This document shows, piece after piece, positions 1-7,078 of a stretch of DNA of 8,025 nt; position 1 is the stretch's first letter, and the number at the start of each line of letters is the position of its first letter. The notes beneath the pieces were generated by a model. That model ran no database searches, had not been told where the DNA came from, and saw only the letters and a list, made by a program, of their open reading frames with translations. The stretch is from Erythrobacter sp. UBA3075 (lineage in GTDB: Bacteria; Pseudomonadota; Alphaproteobacteria; Sphingomonadales; Sphingomonadaceae), in the NCBI GenBank assembly GCA_002367375.1, contig DFBR01000082.1, positions 1 through 8,025 on the forward strand, written 5' to 3'. A program made the translations under genes and the position numbers.

Positions 1-404
1 CGGATGCGCGCGGATTCGTCCTCGGCAAAGAACTCGCGGAATTCCGGATGCTTATCGCGCAGGGCAAGAAATTGCTCGCCCGGCAAGGTGTAGACCAGCG
101 TGGCCTCCAGCGCCTGCACCGCATTGCGCACTTCGCCGCCGCGCATCAGTGACGGATAGGCAAAGCAGCTGCCCGCAGCGAGCCGCGCGGTCAGCTCTTC
201 CCCGGCAAGCCGCAGCTCAACCGCGCCCGAGCGGACGATATAAAACCGATCATTGCGCTCGCCCGCCTGCAAGACGGTTTCGCCCGCGCGGTAATAGAAA
301 ATGGTGATTTTGCGCGAGAGCGCAGCCAGCATATCCTCTCCCAGCGCGTCAAACGGCGCGGTGGAGCCAAGGAAACGGGCGATTTCGACGACTTCCTGTC
401 CCAT
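1..404 (-). CDS. Cyclic-nucleotide-binding-like domain protein, N-terminal part (possible CBS/DUF294 signalling protein)
   Basis: The frame is open from an ATG at 404 to the window edge, giving 134 residues with the C-terminus missing. The visible part is a cNMP-binding-like beta-roll: an opening segment EIARFLGSTAPFDAL, then YYRAGETVLQAGERNDRFYIVRSGAVEL at about residues 38-65, a GSCFAYPSL segment near 80, and a closing helix with FREFFAEDES. No HTH is visible because the gene is cut. Established knowledge: this opening (short helix, PFD, and a domain lacking clear phosphate-cassette residues) is common in proteins that continue into two CBS domains and a DUF294 nucleotidyltransferase-like domain. 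A Crp-type regulator is the main alternative. The start is uncertain: no clear Shine-Dalgarno sequence is visible, and an in-frame GTG lies five codons upstream at 419. It lies 62 bases downstream of the MFS gene on the same strand, so co-transcription is possible but not shown. Confidence 0.82.
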   Translation of the reverse strand, partial: MGQEVVEIARFLGSTAPFDALGEDMLAALSRKITIFYYRAGETVLQAGERNDRFYIVRSGAVELRLAGEELTARLAAGSCFAYPSLMRGGEVRNAVQALEATLVYTLPGEQFLALRDKHPEFREFFAEDESARI

Positions 405-466
405 TGTGTCACCATACACGCGAAGGAGCTTTGGCCTATGCAACCTTCGTCGCAATCACGCGGGCA

Positions 467-1765
467 TCATTCGCTCTCATGCACCCAATCCTTGCGCAGC
501 GAAGGTCCTGCCAGAGCCATCAGCAGCGCCGCGACAAGGTACAGAACCAGCGCGTAAAGCATGGAGTAGCGTAGGGCCTCATCCCCATAGATCGGGGAGA
601 GAAAATCGGAAAAGGCGCCCAAAGCATAGATGCCGCCACCAAGTCCGATGAGGTTGTTGATCAATAGGAACAGGGCGGAGGCGGTCGAACGCGCGGCGGG
701 CACAACCAGATGCTGGATTGCCGACAGTACCGGGCCAAGCCAGACATAGGCGAGCGCCTGCGGTACAAGGAACAGCAGGAAGGCAAGCTGCGCATCGCTG
801 CTCGAAATACCAGCAGCAAACAGCGGAGCGCCAAGCAAGTAAGCGAGACTGGGAAGCCAGGCGTAATAGGCGCGGTCACGGTTGCCCAAACGGTCTGCGA
901 TCAGCCCCCCTGCCAGCACGCCGACAACCCCGCCTATCAGCAATAGAGCCCCGAAAAATTGCGAGGCCTGCACCAGATCGAAGCCGAAGCTGCGAATAAG
1001 CAGGCTCGGCAGCCAGAAGGCGATGCCATAGCCAAGCATGGACGACATCGATGCGCCAAAAGACAGGAACCAGAAAGACCGTTTGCGCGCGAGAACGGCG
1101 GCGGTTTCTTTCAGCGTAGGCTGGTGCGGCAGCGGTGCGGTATCGCCGACCACCGGCACCGGCTTGATCTTGTCACGCACCAGAAACTTGAAGATCGGCA
1201 CGATGATCAGCCCGGCCAGACCCACAGCGAAGAACGCAGTGCGCCAGTCCACGGTCGCCGCAATATAGCCGCCCATCAATACGCCCAGCCCCGAACCGAT
1301 GGGAATACCGAGGGAATAAATCGACAGCGCCGTCGCGCGCTGCGAGCTGGGAAAATAGTCGCCGATCACCGCATAGGACGGCGCGACCCCGCCCGCCTCG
1401 CCGATACCCACGCCAAGCCGGGCGAGGAAAATGTGCCAAAAATTGGTCGCCAACCCGCACAGGGCGGTAAATCCGCTCCACGCGGCGAGCGATACGGTAA
1501 TGACCCATGAGCGACTGGTCCGGTCAGCCAAAGCAGCAAGCGGCACCGCCAAGGTTGAGTATAGCAGTGCGAAGGCGATCCCGCCCAGCAGACCCATCTC
1601 ACCATCGCTCAATTGCAGATCGGCCTGAATCGGCGCGGCGAGGATCGAGAGAATTTGCCGGTCGATGAAGTTGAAGATGTAGACCACCAGCAACATGCCC
1701 AGCACGGTATTGCGGTGCGGATCGCCCTTGGCCTGTCGGCTCGCCGCCATGTGGTCTGTGCTCAC
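467..1765 (-). CDS. Spinster-like MFS transporter
   Basis: A 432-residue inner-membrane protein with about twelve hydrophobic helices, close to the usual MFS length. TM1 (about 21-45) carries NFIDRQIL. The TM2-TM3 loop carries a motif-A variant LADRTSRSW (79-87), repeated in the second half as GGLIADRLGNR (286-296). TM4-TM5 holds GIGEAGGVAPSYAVIGDYFP (120-139), a segment typical of spinster-like members. A hydrophilic central loop spans about 197-228. The family moves small organic molecules by secondary transport; direction and substrate cannot be read here. I chose the GTG at 1765 because AAGGAG at 1774-1779 lies eight bases upstream and the codon overlaps the hydrolase stop as GTGA, a sign of translational coupling. 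An ATG at 1750 is the alternative. It is the last gene of the receptor-hydrolase-transporter set, so it probably handles the hydrolase substrate or product. Confidence 0.93.
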   Translation of the reverse strand: MSTDHMAASRQAKGDPHRNTVLGMLLVVYIFNFIDRQILSILAAPIQADLQLSDGEMGLLGGIAFALLYSTLAVPLAALADRTSRSWVITVSLAAWSGFTALCGLATNFWHIFLARLGVGIGEAGGVAPSYAVIGDYFPSSQRATALSIYSLGIPIGSGLGVLMGGYIAATVDWRTAFFAVGLAGLIIVPIFKFLVRDKIKPVPVVGDTAPLPHQPTLKETAAVLARKRSFWFLSFGASMSSMLGYGIAFWLPSLLIRSFGFDLVQASQFFGALLLIGGVVGVLAGGLIADRLGNRDRAYYAWLPSLAYLLGAPLFAAGISSSDAQLAFLLFLVPQALAYVWLGPVLSAIQHLVVPAARSTASALFLLINNLIGLGGGIYALGAFSDFLSPIYGDEALRYSMLYALVLYLVAALLMALAGPSLRKDWVHESE

Positions 1766-2619
1766 CCGTAATGCTCCTTCAGGAAGGCGGCGATGGCCGC
1801 CAACGCTTCTGGCTCATCCAGCATTGGTGTATGACCACGGTTTGGCACATCGACATGCGCAAACGGGCCTTTGTGCAATTTGTCCATGCGCGCAACCGTA
1901 TCGGGTGAGAGCAGGTCCGACAATGCCCCACGTATGGCCAGCACCGGAACCTCACCCAGCATTCCCCACAACGGCCAGAGGTCGTCCTGCGGACCGTCTC
2001 CGACATCGGCAAAGCCTTGCGCGATGGCCGGATCATAGGCGAAAGCGATACGCCCATCGGGCAAAGTCCGACACGTGCGATGCGCCCATTGCAGCCAATC
2101 CGCTTCGCCAAAATCGGGAAAGGCCTGCGCGTTGATCGTCGCACAGGCGCGCGCGGCCTCGTTCCAGTCCGCAAAGCTTGTGCCGCCGCCGACATAGCTT
2201 GCAATCCGCGCAAGCCCCTCCGGGCTAAGTTCCGGGCCGATATCGTTGAAAATGATCGCCGGAAACGCTCCCGGCTGCATCGCATTCATAACCATGGCCA
2301 TCAGCCCGCCCATCGACGTGCCGATCAGCGCGGGGCTTTGAACGTCAAGGCTCTCCAGCAGCGCAAACATATCGCCCGCATAAATATCGGGCCGATAGTT
2401 CGCCGGATCGGGATCATCCTGCGACAGTCCGCGCCCGCGCTGGTCAGGAACGATCAGCCGATATTCTCCGGCCAGATGCGCTGCCAGCGGTTCGAAATCG
2501 GCGCTGTTGCGCGTCAGCCCGTGCATCAACAGCAGGGGCTTTCCACCTCCGCCATAGTCGCGAGCGAACAGCTCCAACTGTCCGCTCGCGCTGGCATAGC
2601 GATGCTCGCGATACTCCAT
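1762..2619 (-). CDS. Alpha/beta-fold hydrolase
   Basis: A 285-residue, probably cytoplasmic hydrolase with no signal peptide. The alpha/beta-hydrolase fold shows in order: oxyanion HG at 33-34 (LLLMHGLTRNS), DQRGRGLS at 59-66, nucleophile elbow GTSMGG at 100-105 with Ser102, a helical cap at about 130-215, the likely acid Asp235 in GALSDLL, and His263 in NRGHTPML. All three catalytic positions are present, so the enzyme looks active. The family cleaves esters, lactones, amides or C-C bonds; I cannot name the substrate. The frame stays open upstream to an ATG at 2700, but that would overlap the receptor gene by 47 bases and add 27 residues unlike the family. The ATG at 2619 (with an adjoining GTG at 2622) leaves 34 bases after the receptor stop and begins MEYREHRYAS, a normal family start. 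The ribosome site is weak. It overlaps the MFS start by four bases. Confidence 0.9.
   Translation of the reverse strand: MEYREHRYASASGQLELFARDYGGGGKPLLLMHGLTRNSADFEPLAAHLAGEYRLIVPDQRGRGLSQDDPDPANYRPDIYAGDMFALLESLDVQSPALIGTSMGGLMAMVMNAMQPGAFPAIIFNDIGPELSPEGLARIASYVGGGTSFADWNEAARACATINAQAFPDFGEADWLQWAHRTCRTLPDGRIAFAYDPAIAQGFADVGDGPQDDLWPLWGMLGEVPVLAIRGALSDLLSPDTVARMDKLHKGPFAHVDVPNRGHTPMLDEPEALAAIAAFLKEHYG
1774..1779 (-). promoter_or_regulatory. Ribosome binding site deciding the GTG start of the MFS gene
   Basis: AAGGAG on the minus strand, eight bases before the GTG at 1765, inside the end of the hydrolase gene. It favours the GTG over the in-frame ATG at 1750, which would sit 23 bases from it. 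Confidence 0.7.
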
Positions 2620-2653
2620 CACGCTACCATCGTCCCGGCCGCCGGACTGGCGA

Positions 2654-4999
2654 TCAGAATTCGATAGTGGCGGTGACGTAGACCTGACGCGGGTTGCCAT
2701 GGTAGGCCGTCAAAGTGCCCTCCGTGCCAAGGTTGGGCGTAGGCTGGCCACCTGTCAGCACAGGTTCGCCGGTGGTCGGATTGACCGCAATGAAGGTGTA
2801 ACCCGACGTGCGGTAGATCTTGTCGGTCAGATTGCGCCCATACAGCCCGATGCTGAACCCACTATCGTCATTGTAGACAATGCTCGCATCGACCAGCGCA
2901 TAACTGCTTTGGTCGAGGTAGGGGTTCGGAATTTCGAACTGCGTCGTAGCGCTGCGGTAGGACACCGTGCTGCCGAGATAGAGGTCTCCATTGCCCATCA
3001 TTGTGGTGTAGCCCAGCGTCGCGCTGCCGCTCCATTCGGGCGTGTTCTGTACTTCGCGGAAGTCGGATACGTCAGTCGGTACGCCGCCAATATTGGTGAC
3101 ATATTCGGTGTAGTCGGCGTCAATCCAGCCGAGTGAACCAGTGAAACGCAACTCGTCCCCCGAACTCAGCATGTCCTCTGCAAGCCGGGCGTTGGTTTCC
3201 AGCTCCAATCCCATGAATTCGGCAGCACCAGCGTTGGACACCACGCCGCAGAATGTGGCTATGCCGCCGACGTTACAGGCGACCGAGCCGGGGATCTGCA
3301 CGTCGGTATATTCGGCGTAGAAGCCCGCCAATGCAACGTAGACCGCATCATCCAGCAGGCTGCCCTTGTAGCCAATTTCATAGCTGTCGACCGATTCCGG
3401 TTCGAAGCTGAGGAAGTCTGCGATTTCAGCATCGGTCGGCATTCCGGGCGTTGCAGCTGGCGCATTCACGCCCACGCCGCGCGGATCGAAGCCGCCACCT
3501 TTGAAGCCCTGCGAATAGCTGGCGTAGATATTGTGATCAGGCGTCGGCTGATAACTGAGCGAGACGCGCGGCGTGAACTTGTTGAAGTCCTCCGTCCCGT
3601 CAAAATCAGTGCTCGCCCCGCCAAACGGAATGCCCGCGCCGCCAAATACCGGGGAGCCGCCGCCGAGGAAGTTCTGCCGCAGGATCGTGGCCGAGCGTTC
3701 ATCCCAAGTGTAGCGGCCACCCAGCGACAGGCTGAGCTGATCGGTAATGTCATAGGTGAAGTCGCCGAACACTGCATAGGTGTCCGTATCGACATTCGCC
3801 TGCGTGAAGGCGGTGAAGCCGCCAAAGGTCGTGAACAGGCGCACATCGAATTGGGTGTCGGCGCTGGCGTTCAGATAATAGCCGCCGAACAGGCCGGTGA
3901 AGCGCCCGCCGTCGTCCCAGATCAGTTGAAGTTCCTGACTGGTCTGTTCGTTGTTGTAAAACGCGGGCACATCCAGATCGACGGCAGGCAGCGCGTCGAA
4001 ATCGATCGGCGAGGCGCTTTGGTCAGCGCGGTAGGCGGTAATGGAACGCAGGGTCAGCGCGTCCGTCAGTTCGATGCGGGCATTGAGCGCAAGGCCATAG
4101 GCCTCCACATCCTGCTCCGGATCGACCAGACCGCTGCGCGTGTCGAACACATCGTCCAGCACCGGGGCACCCGATGCACCGCCGGGGATCAGGCGATGAC
4201 CGCCGCGCGCATTGCTGCGATCATGCGTGTAATCGCCGGAGAAGCGCAGCAGATAGGGCTCGCCATTGCCGCCGACTTCGATCGTGCCGCGCGCAGCCCA
4301 GATGTCCTTGTTGTAATTGTCTTCTCCGGTGATCAGGTTTTCCCCGAAGCCTCCACGCGAAAGCCGCGCTACCGAAGCGCCGACGCGAACAGGATCAGCA
4401 ATGGGGGCAGAAACAGTCACAACGCCTTCAGCGCGGTCGTAAGAGCCATAGGTCCCACGTACACGCAGGCTGAATTCATCGGGCAATTCGCTGGTGACAT
4501 ATTTCACCGCGCCGCCAATCGTGTTGCGGCCATAGAGTGTGCCCTGCGGTCCGCGCAGCACTTCGATGCGTTCGACATCATAGATATCGAGCACGGCAGC
4601 CTGCGGGCGGTTGAGATAGACATCGTCGAGATAGATGCCGACACCCTGCTCGAAGCCGGAAACCGGGTCCTGCTGACCGATGCCGCGAATAAAGGCGGAC
4701 AGAGTCGAGTTGGTACCACGCGATTCTTCCAGCGTGGTGTTGGGCGTAACCAGCGCAATATCGGTGACGTCGGCAAAGCCGCGCTGCTGCAATTCCTCTT
4801 CGCTGAAGCTGCTAACCGCAACCGGCACATCGACCAATCGCTCTTCGCGGCGACGGGCGGTGACGATGATCGCGCCGCCGCTTGCTTCTTGTGCTTCGGG
4901 TTCAGTGGTTCCGCCTTGCTGCTGTGCATGGGCAGGAGTAGCCAAGGCGCAAAGGACAAGCGCGGAGGCAGCGGATTGGTACAGAAGGGCTTTCGACAT
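2654..4999 (-). CDS. TonB-dependent outer-membrane receptor
   Basis: A 781-residue receptor of normal family length. Residues 1-25 form a signal peptide with a likely cut after ATPAHA. A TonB-box-like IIVTARR sits at 44-50, then the plug domain (about 55-170) with VPVAVSSFS, the segment IRGIGQQDP and the plug end RIEVLRGPQGTLYGRNTIGG (144-163). The beta barrel follows, with TSQELQL (353-359), IYASYSQGFKGGGFDPRG (491-508), GRNLTDKIYRTSGY (721-734) and a C-terminal strand ending in Phe (VYVTATIEF). The family imports siderophores, cobalamin, sugars or other molecules using TonB-ExbBD energy; the ligand here is unknown. The ATG at 4999 is set by GGAGAG five bases upstream and by the signal peptide. 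The longer frame from 5092 would place 31 unlikely residues before it. The mature part has only two cysteines (575 and 584), possibly a loop disulfide. It is divergent from the TetR gene and first in its operon. Confidence 0.96.
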   Translation of the reverse strand: MSKALLYQSAASALVLCALATPAHAQQQGGTTEPEAQEASGGAIIVTARRREERLVDVPVAVSSFSEEELQQRGFADVTDIALVTPNTTLEESRGTNSTLSAFIRGIGQQDPVSGFEQGVGIYLDDVYLNRPQAAVLDIYDVERIEVLRGPQGTLYGRNTIGGAVKYVTSELPDEFSLRVRGTYGSYDRAEGVVTVSAPIADPVRVGASVARLSRGGFGENLITGEDNYNKDIWAARGTIEVGGNGEPYLLRFSGDYTHDRSNARGGHRLIPGGASGAPVLDDVFDTRSGLVDPEQDVEAYGLALNARIELTDALTLRSITAYRADQSASPIDFDALPAVDLDVPAFYNNEQTSQELQLIWDDGGRFTGLFGGYYLNASADTQFDVRLFTTFGGFTAFTQANVDTDTYAVFGDFTYDITDQLSLSLGGRYTWDERSATILRQNFLGGGSPVFGGAGIPFGGASTDFDGTEDFNKFTPRVSLSYQPTPDHNIYASYSQGFKGGGFDPRGVGVNAPAATPGMPTDAEIADFLSFEPESVDSYEIGYKGSLLDDAVYVALAGFYAEYTDVQIPGSVACNVGGIATFCGVVSNAGAAEFMGLELETNARLAEDMLSSGDELRFTGSLGWIDADYTEYVTNIGGVPTDVSDFREVQNTPEWSGSATLGYTTMMGNGDLYLGSTVSYRSATTQFEIPNPYLDQSSYALVDASIVYNDDSGFSIGLYGRNLTDKIYRTSGYTFIAVNPTTGEPVLTGGQPTPNLGTEGTLTAYHGNPRQVYVTATIEF

Positions 5000-5004
5000 T
5001 AATT

Positions 5005-5010
5005 CTCTCC
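5005..5010 (-). promoter_or_regulatory. Ribosome binding site of the TonB-dependent receptor
   Basis: GGAGAG on the minus strand, five bases before the ATG at 4999. It decides the start of the receptor against the upstream ATG at 5092 in the same frame. Confidence 0.75.
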
Positions 5011-5033
5011 AGGGAACATTCTTATTTTCATCT

Positions 5034-5062
5034 CTGGTATTGAAACCTGAACCACCTTTCAA
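5034..5062 (-). promoter_or_regulatory. Candidate promoter of the receptor operon
   Basis: On the minus strand TTGAAA (5062-5057) is followed after 17 bases by TACCAG (5039-5034). The -35 matches the sigma70 consensus at five of six bases but the -10 only at about three, so this is a weak candidate. It would start the transcript near 5027, leaving a leader of about 27 bases that contains the GGAGAG ribosome site. Its -35 shares the spacer with the opposed tetR promoter. Confidence 0.35.
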
Positions 5063-5069
5063 CTTTAAT
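5040..5069 (+). promoter_or_regulatory. Candidate sigma70 promoter of the TetR-family gene
   Basis: TTGAAA at 5040-5045 and TTTAAT at 5064-5069, separated by 18 bases, each match the consensus at five of six positions. Transcription would begin near 5076, giving a leader of about 30 bases without an obvious Shine-Dalgarno sequence. The start point falls inside the dyad at 5071-5087. Prediction from sequence only. Confidence 0.5.
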
Positions 5070-5070
5070 C

Positions 5071-5087
5071 TTTGCGCATTGCGCCAA
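5071..5087. promoter_or_regulatory. Candidate TetR operator (17-bp dyad)
   Basis: TTTGCGCATTGCGCCAA reads as two arms around a central T at 5079. Seven of the eight base pairs are complementary; the only mismatch pairs 5073 with 5085. Length and symmetry fit TetR-family operators. It sits at the predicted tetR transcription start, 19 bases before the tetR ATG and upstream of the receptor -35, which suits autorepression. Control of the receptor operon by the same site is inferred from the divergent layout. Confidence 0.5.
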
Positions 5088-5106
5088 TTCACGTTAGCGC
5101 CGTGTC

Positions 5107-5748
5107 ATGGCTGCAACACAAACCGCCGGGCAGAACGATCATGCCAAATCACCGCGTACTGCGCGTGGGAGAGAAACATTGCGCAAGCTGCTCGATGCAG
5201 CGGCGCTGGAATTTGGCGAGAGGGGCTTTCACGAAGCCTCGATCAGCGCGATCACGCGCCGCGCGGGTACGGCGCTGGGAAGTTTCTACACCTATTTCGA
5301 CAGCAAGGACGCAGTCTTCCGCGCCCTGGTGAAGGACATGAGCGCACAGGTGGCGAGCCATGCGGGAGAGGCAGTCAGAGCGGAGACAGGTGCCTTCGAA
5401 ATTGAACGCGCGGCGCTGCACACATTTCTCGATTTCGCGCGCGAGCACAAGGAAATCTACCGCATTATCGATGAGGCAGAATTCGTCGATCCGGCAGTTT
5501 TCCGCGAGCATTATGAAACGACTGCCGCGCGTATCCTTGATCGCCTGCGTAAGGGCGAAGCCGAGGGCGAGTTGCGTGAAGGTATGGAAGAAGCACACGC
5601 TTGGGCGCTGATGGGGATGAATGTCTTCCTTGGCCTGCGATACTCAGTGTGGTCGAAGAATTGCGATGCTGAACGCATAGCCAAGCTGGCCAACACGATG
5701 CTGCGGGACGGCATAGGGCGCAAGACCGGCGGGGAAGAAGGCCCTTAG
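5107..5748 (+). CDS. TetR/AcrR-family transcriptional regulator
   Basis: A 213-residue regulator, normal size for the family. The N-terminal DNA-binding domain spans about residues 22-70: RETLRKLLDAAALEFGERGF, then ASISAITRRAG and the recognition-helix region ALGSFYTYFDSKDAVFRALV, ending in the hallmark FYTYFDSK. The C-terminal, ligand-binding part carries REHKEIYRIIDEAEFVDPAVF (about 112-132) and an ALMGMNVFLGLRY helix that probably forms the dimer face. The ligand is unknown. The ATG at 5107 is the only in-frame start before the HTH; it lacks a clear ribosome site, so translation may be weak. It is divergent from the receptor operon across 107 bases, so it most likely represses that operon and itself, with the operon substrate or a product as inducer. 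Its stop overlaps the hemN stop by four bases tail to tail. Confidence 0.94.
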   Translation: MAATQTAGQNDHAKSPRTARGRETLRKLLDAAALEFGERGFHEASISAITRRAGTALGSFYTYFDSKDAVFRALVKDMSAQVASHAGEAVRAETGAFEIERAALHTFLDFAREHKEIYRIIDEAEFVDPAVFREHYETTAARILDRLRKGEAEGELREGMEEAHAWALMGMNVFLGLRYSVWSKNCDAERIAKLANTMLRDGIGRKTGGEEGP

Positions 5749-7058
5749 ACTGCCGAGCTGAAGCGGCGCGCAGAATCCTGGCGGTAGGGATCAAAGCAAG
5801 CTGCAATACTGCGGGCATAGGGCAATGACGAATCCGGGATGGCAAACATTCCGCCCGCATATTCGAACAGCCCTGCCTGCCGGAATGGCTCCAGCCGCTC
5901 CTGCGCGCTTGCCATGGTGGACTGATCGATGCGCGCCCTTCCCCGACACAGCAGCTCCTCGATGACAGCCCCGCGACGGCGATCATCGGTAGTGCGCGCT
6001 TTGCCTGCTGCCACAGGCGCCTGACCTTGTGACAGCAACATTCGGTAGCGGCCCGAATTCTTTTCATTCTGCGCGAGCAGGGTTGGGAATGAACTTATCG
6101 CGGAGGCGCCCAGGCCGATCAGCGTGGTGACAGGATCATCGGTAAAGCCCTGAAAATTGCGTCGCAAATTGCCTGAGACAGCGGCCTTGGCCAGCCCATC
6201 GTCTGGCGCAGCAAAATGATCGAAGCCCACCGGCACAAATCCGCTATCGACCATGTGATGGTATCCCAGCGCCGCCATGTTGAAACGGGTGAGCTGGTCC
6301 GGCAAATCGCTGCCATCGATCTGGCGTTGGCGCGGGATCAGATGCGGGACATGGGCATAACCAAAAAACGCCACCCGGTCCGCGCCGAAATGCTGCGCCA
6401 TGTCGAGAGACGAGATGACGTCGTCCAGCCTCTGACCGGGCAGACCGTACATAAGATCAAAATTTAGCGAACTGACCCCCGCCTGACGCAGCAATTTGGT
6501 AGACTGCTCGATCACAGCCACCGGCTGAACCCGGCCAATCGCCTCTTGCAGTGCCGGGACGAAGGTCTGCACACCAAGCGATGCATGGGTGGCACCCACG
6601 GCTCTGATAACCCCCTCCCAATCATCGGTCAGTGTGCGCGGATCGAGCTCTATCGAGACTGTCGGGTCTGCCAGCGGAAATTTCAGCGTCAACTGGTCCA
6701 TCAACCGGACGAAATCGACGGGGCTGATGGCATTGGGGCTGCCACCACCAAAGGCAATGCGCCGCACACGCGCACCCGCCGGCAACATGGCAGCTACCAG
6801 CGCTATTTCCTGATGCAGTGCGTCGAGATAGCTGGAGAGGCGCCGCGCCCGATTGGCCGCCGCCGTATTGCAGCCGCAATACCAGCAAATCTTCTCGCAA
6901 AAGGGGATGTGGACATAGAGCGAGATGTCGCCCGTGGCGGTCGATACCGCTTCGTTAAAGTCAGCAGGCCCGACGTCGTCAGCAAACTCGGCAGCGGTCG
7001 GATAGCTGGTGTAGCGCGGAACAGGTGTCGCCAGCAGCTCTGGGTGATAATTCCACAT
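5745..7058 (-). CDS. hemN: Oxygen-independent coproporphyrinogen III oxidase (radical SAM)
   Basis: A 437-residue cytoplasmic enzyme, about 20 residues shorter than E. coli HemN. It converts coproporphyrinogen III to protoporphyrinogen IX by two SAM-dependent decarboxylations, the anaerobic step of haem synthesis. It opens with VPRYTSYPTA (13-22). LYVHIPFCEKICWYCGC (47-63) holds the iron-sulfur ligands Cys54, Cys58 and Cys61, followed by Cys63, the fourth cysteine typical of true HemN. GGGSP (104-108) is the SAM-binding glycine motif, with Ser where E. coli has Thr. DLMYGLPGQ (201-209), DHFAAPDD (280-287), NFQGFT (301-306) and CFDPYR (421-426) support HemN over the HemW type, which lacks the N-terminal YTSYPT segment and the C-terminal domain seen here. 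The start at 7058 lies 20 bases after the small Cys-protein gene; AGCAGG nearby is a modest ribosome site. Position behind ccoIS suggests expression under low oxygen. Confidence 0.95.
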   Translation of the reverse strand: MWNYHPELLATPVPRYTSYPTAAEFADDVGPADFNEAVSTATGDISLYVHIPFCEKICWYCGCNTAAANRARRLSSYLDALHQEIALVAAMLPAGARVRRIAFGGGSPNAISPVDFVRLMDQLTLKFPLADPTVSIELDPRTLTDDWEGVIRAVGATHASLGVQTFVPALQEAIGRVQPVAVIEQSTKLLRQAGVSSLNFDLMYGLPGQRLDDVISSLDMAQHFGADRVAFFGYAHVPHLIPRQRQIDGSDLPDQLTRFNMAALGYHHMVDSGFVPVGFDHFAAPDDGLAKAAVSGNLRRNFQGFTDDPVTTLIGLGASAISSFPTLLAQNEKNSGRYRMLLSQGQAPVAAGKARTTDDRRRGAVIEELLCRGRARIDQSTMASAQERLEPFRQAGLFEYAGGMFAIPDSSLPYARSIAACFDPYRQDSARRFSSAV

Positions 7059-7078
7059 GCGAGCCTGCTTGGAGGCTG

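Noticed and set aside
421..449. Inverted repeat CGAAGG/CCTTCG between the MFS gene and the cNMP-binding gene, possible terminator
   Set aside because: Only a six-base stem with a 17-base loop and no following T tract, so it does not qualify as a Rho-independent terminator.
959..1510. Plus-strand open frame of 183 codons antisense to the MFS gene
   Set aside because: Rich in Arg, Gly and His with no recognisable motif, and fully inside a clear membrane-protein gene. A mirror of GC-rich codon use.
2620..2700. Upstream start of the alpha/beta hydrolase at 2700
   Set aside because: It would overlap the end of the receptor by 47 bases and add 27 residues without family resemblance. The ATG at 2619 gives a normal N-terminus.
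3533..5002. Long plus-strand open frame (489 codons) antisense to the TonB-dependent receptor
   Set aside because: Its translation shows no domain, signal or composition typical of a protein. It is explained by the GC-rich codon pattern of the receptor on the other strand.
5000..5092. Upstream start of the receptor at 5092
   Set aside because: It would bury the signal peptide behind 31 residues, and the GGAGAG ribosome site points to the ATG at 4999. The region is better explained as divergent promoter DNA.
5090..5104. CACG-N7-CGTG inverted repeat just before the tetR start
   Set aside because: Four-base arms are expected by chance in GC-rich DNA, and the 17-bp dyad next to it is a much better operator candidate.
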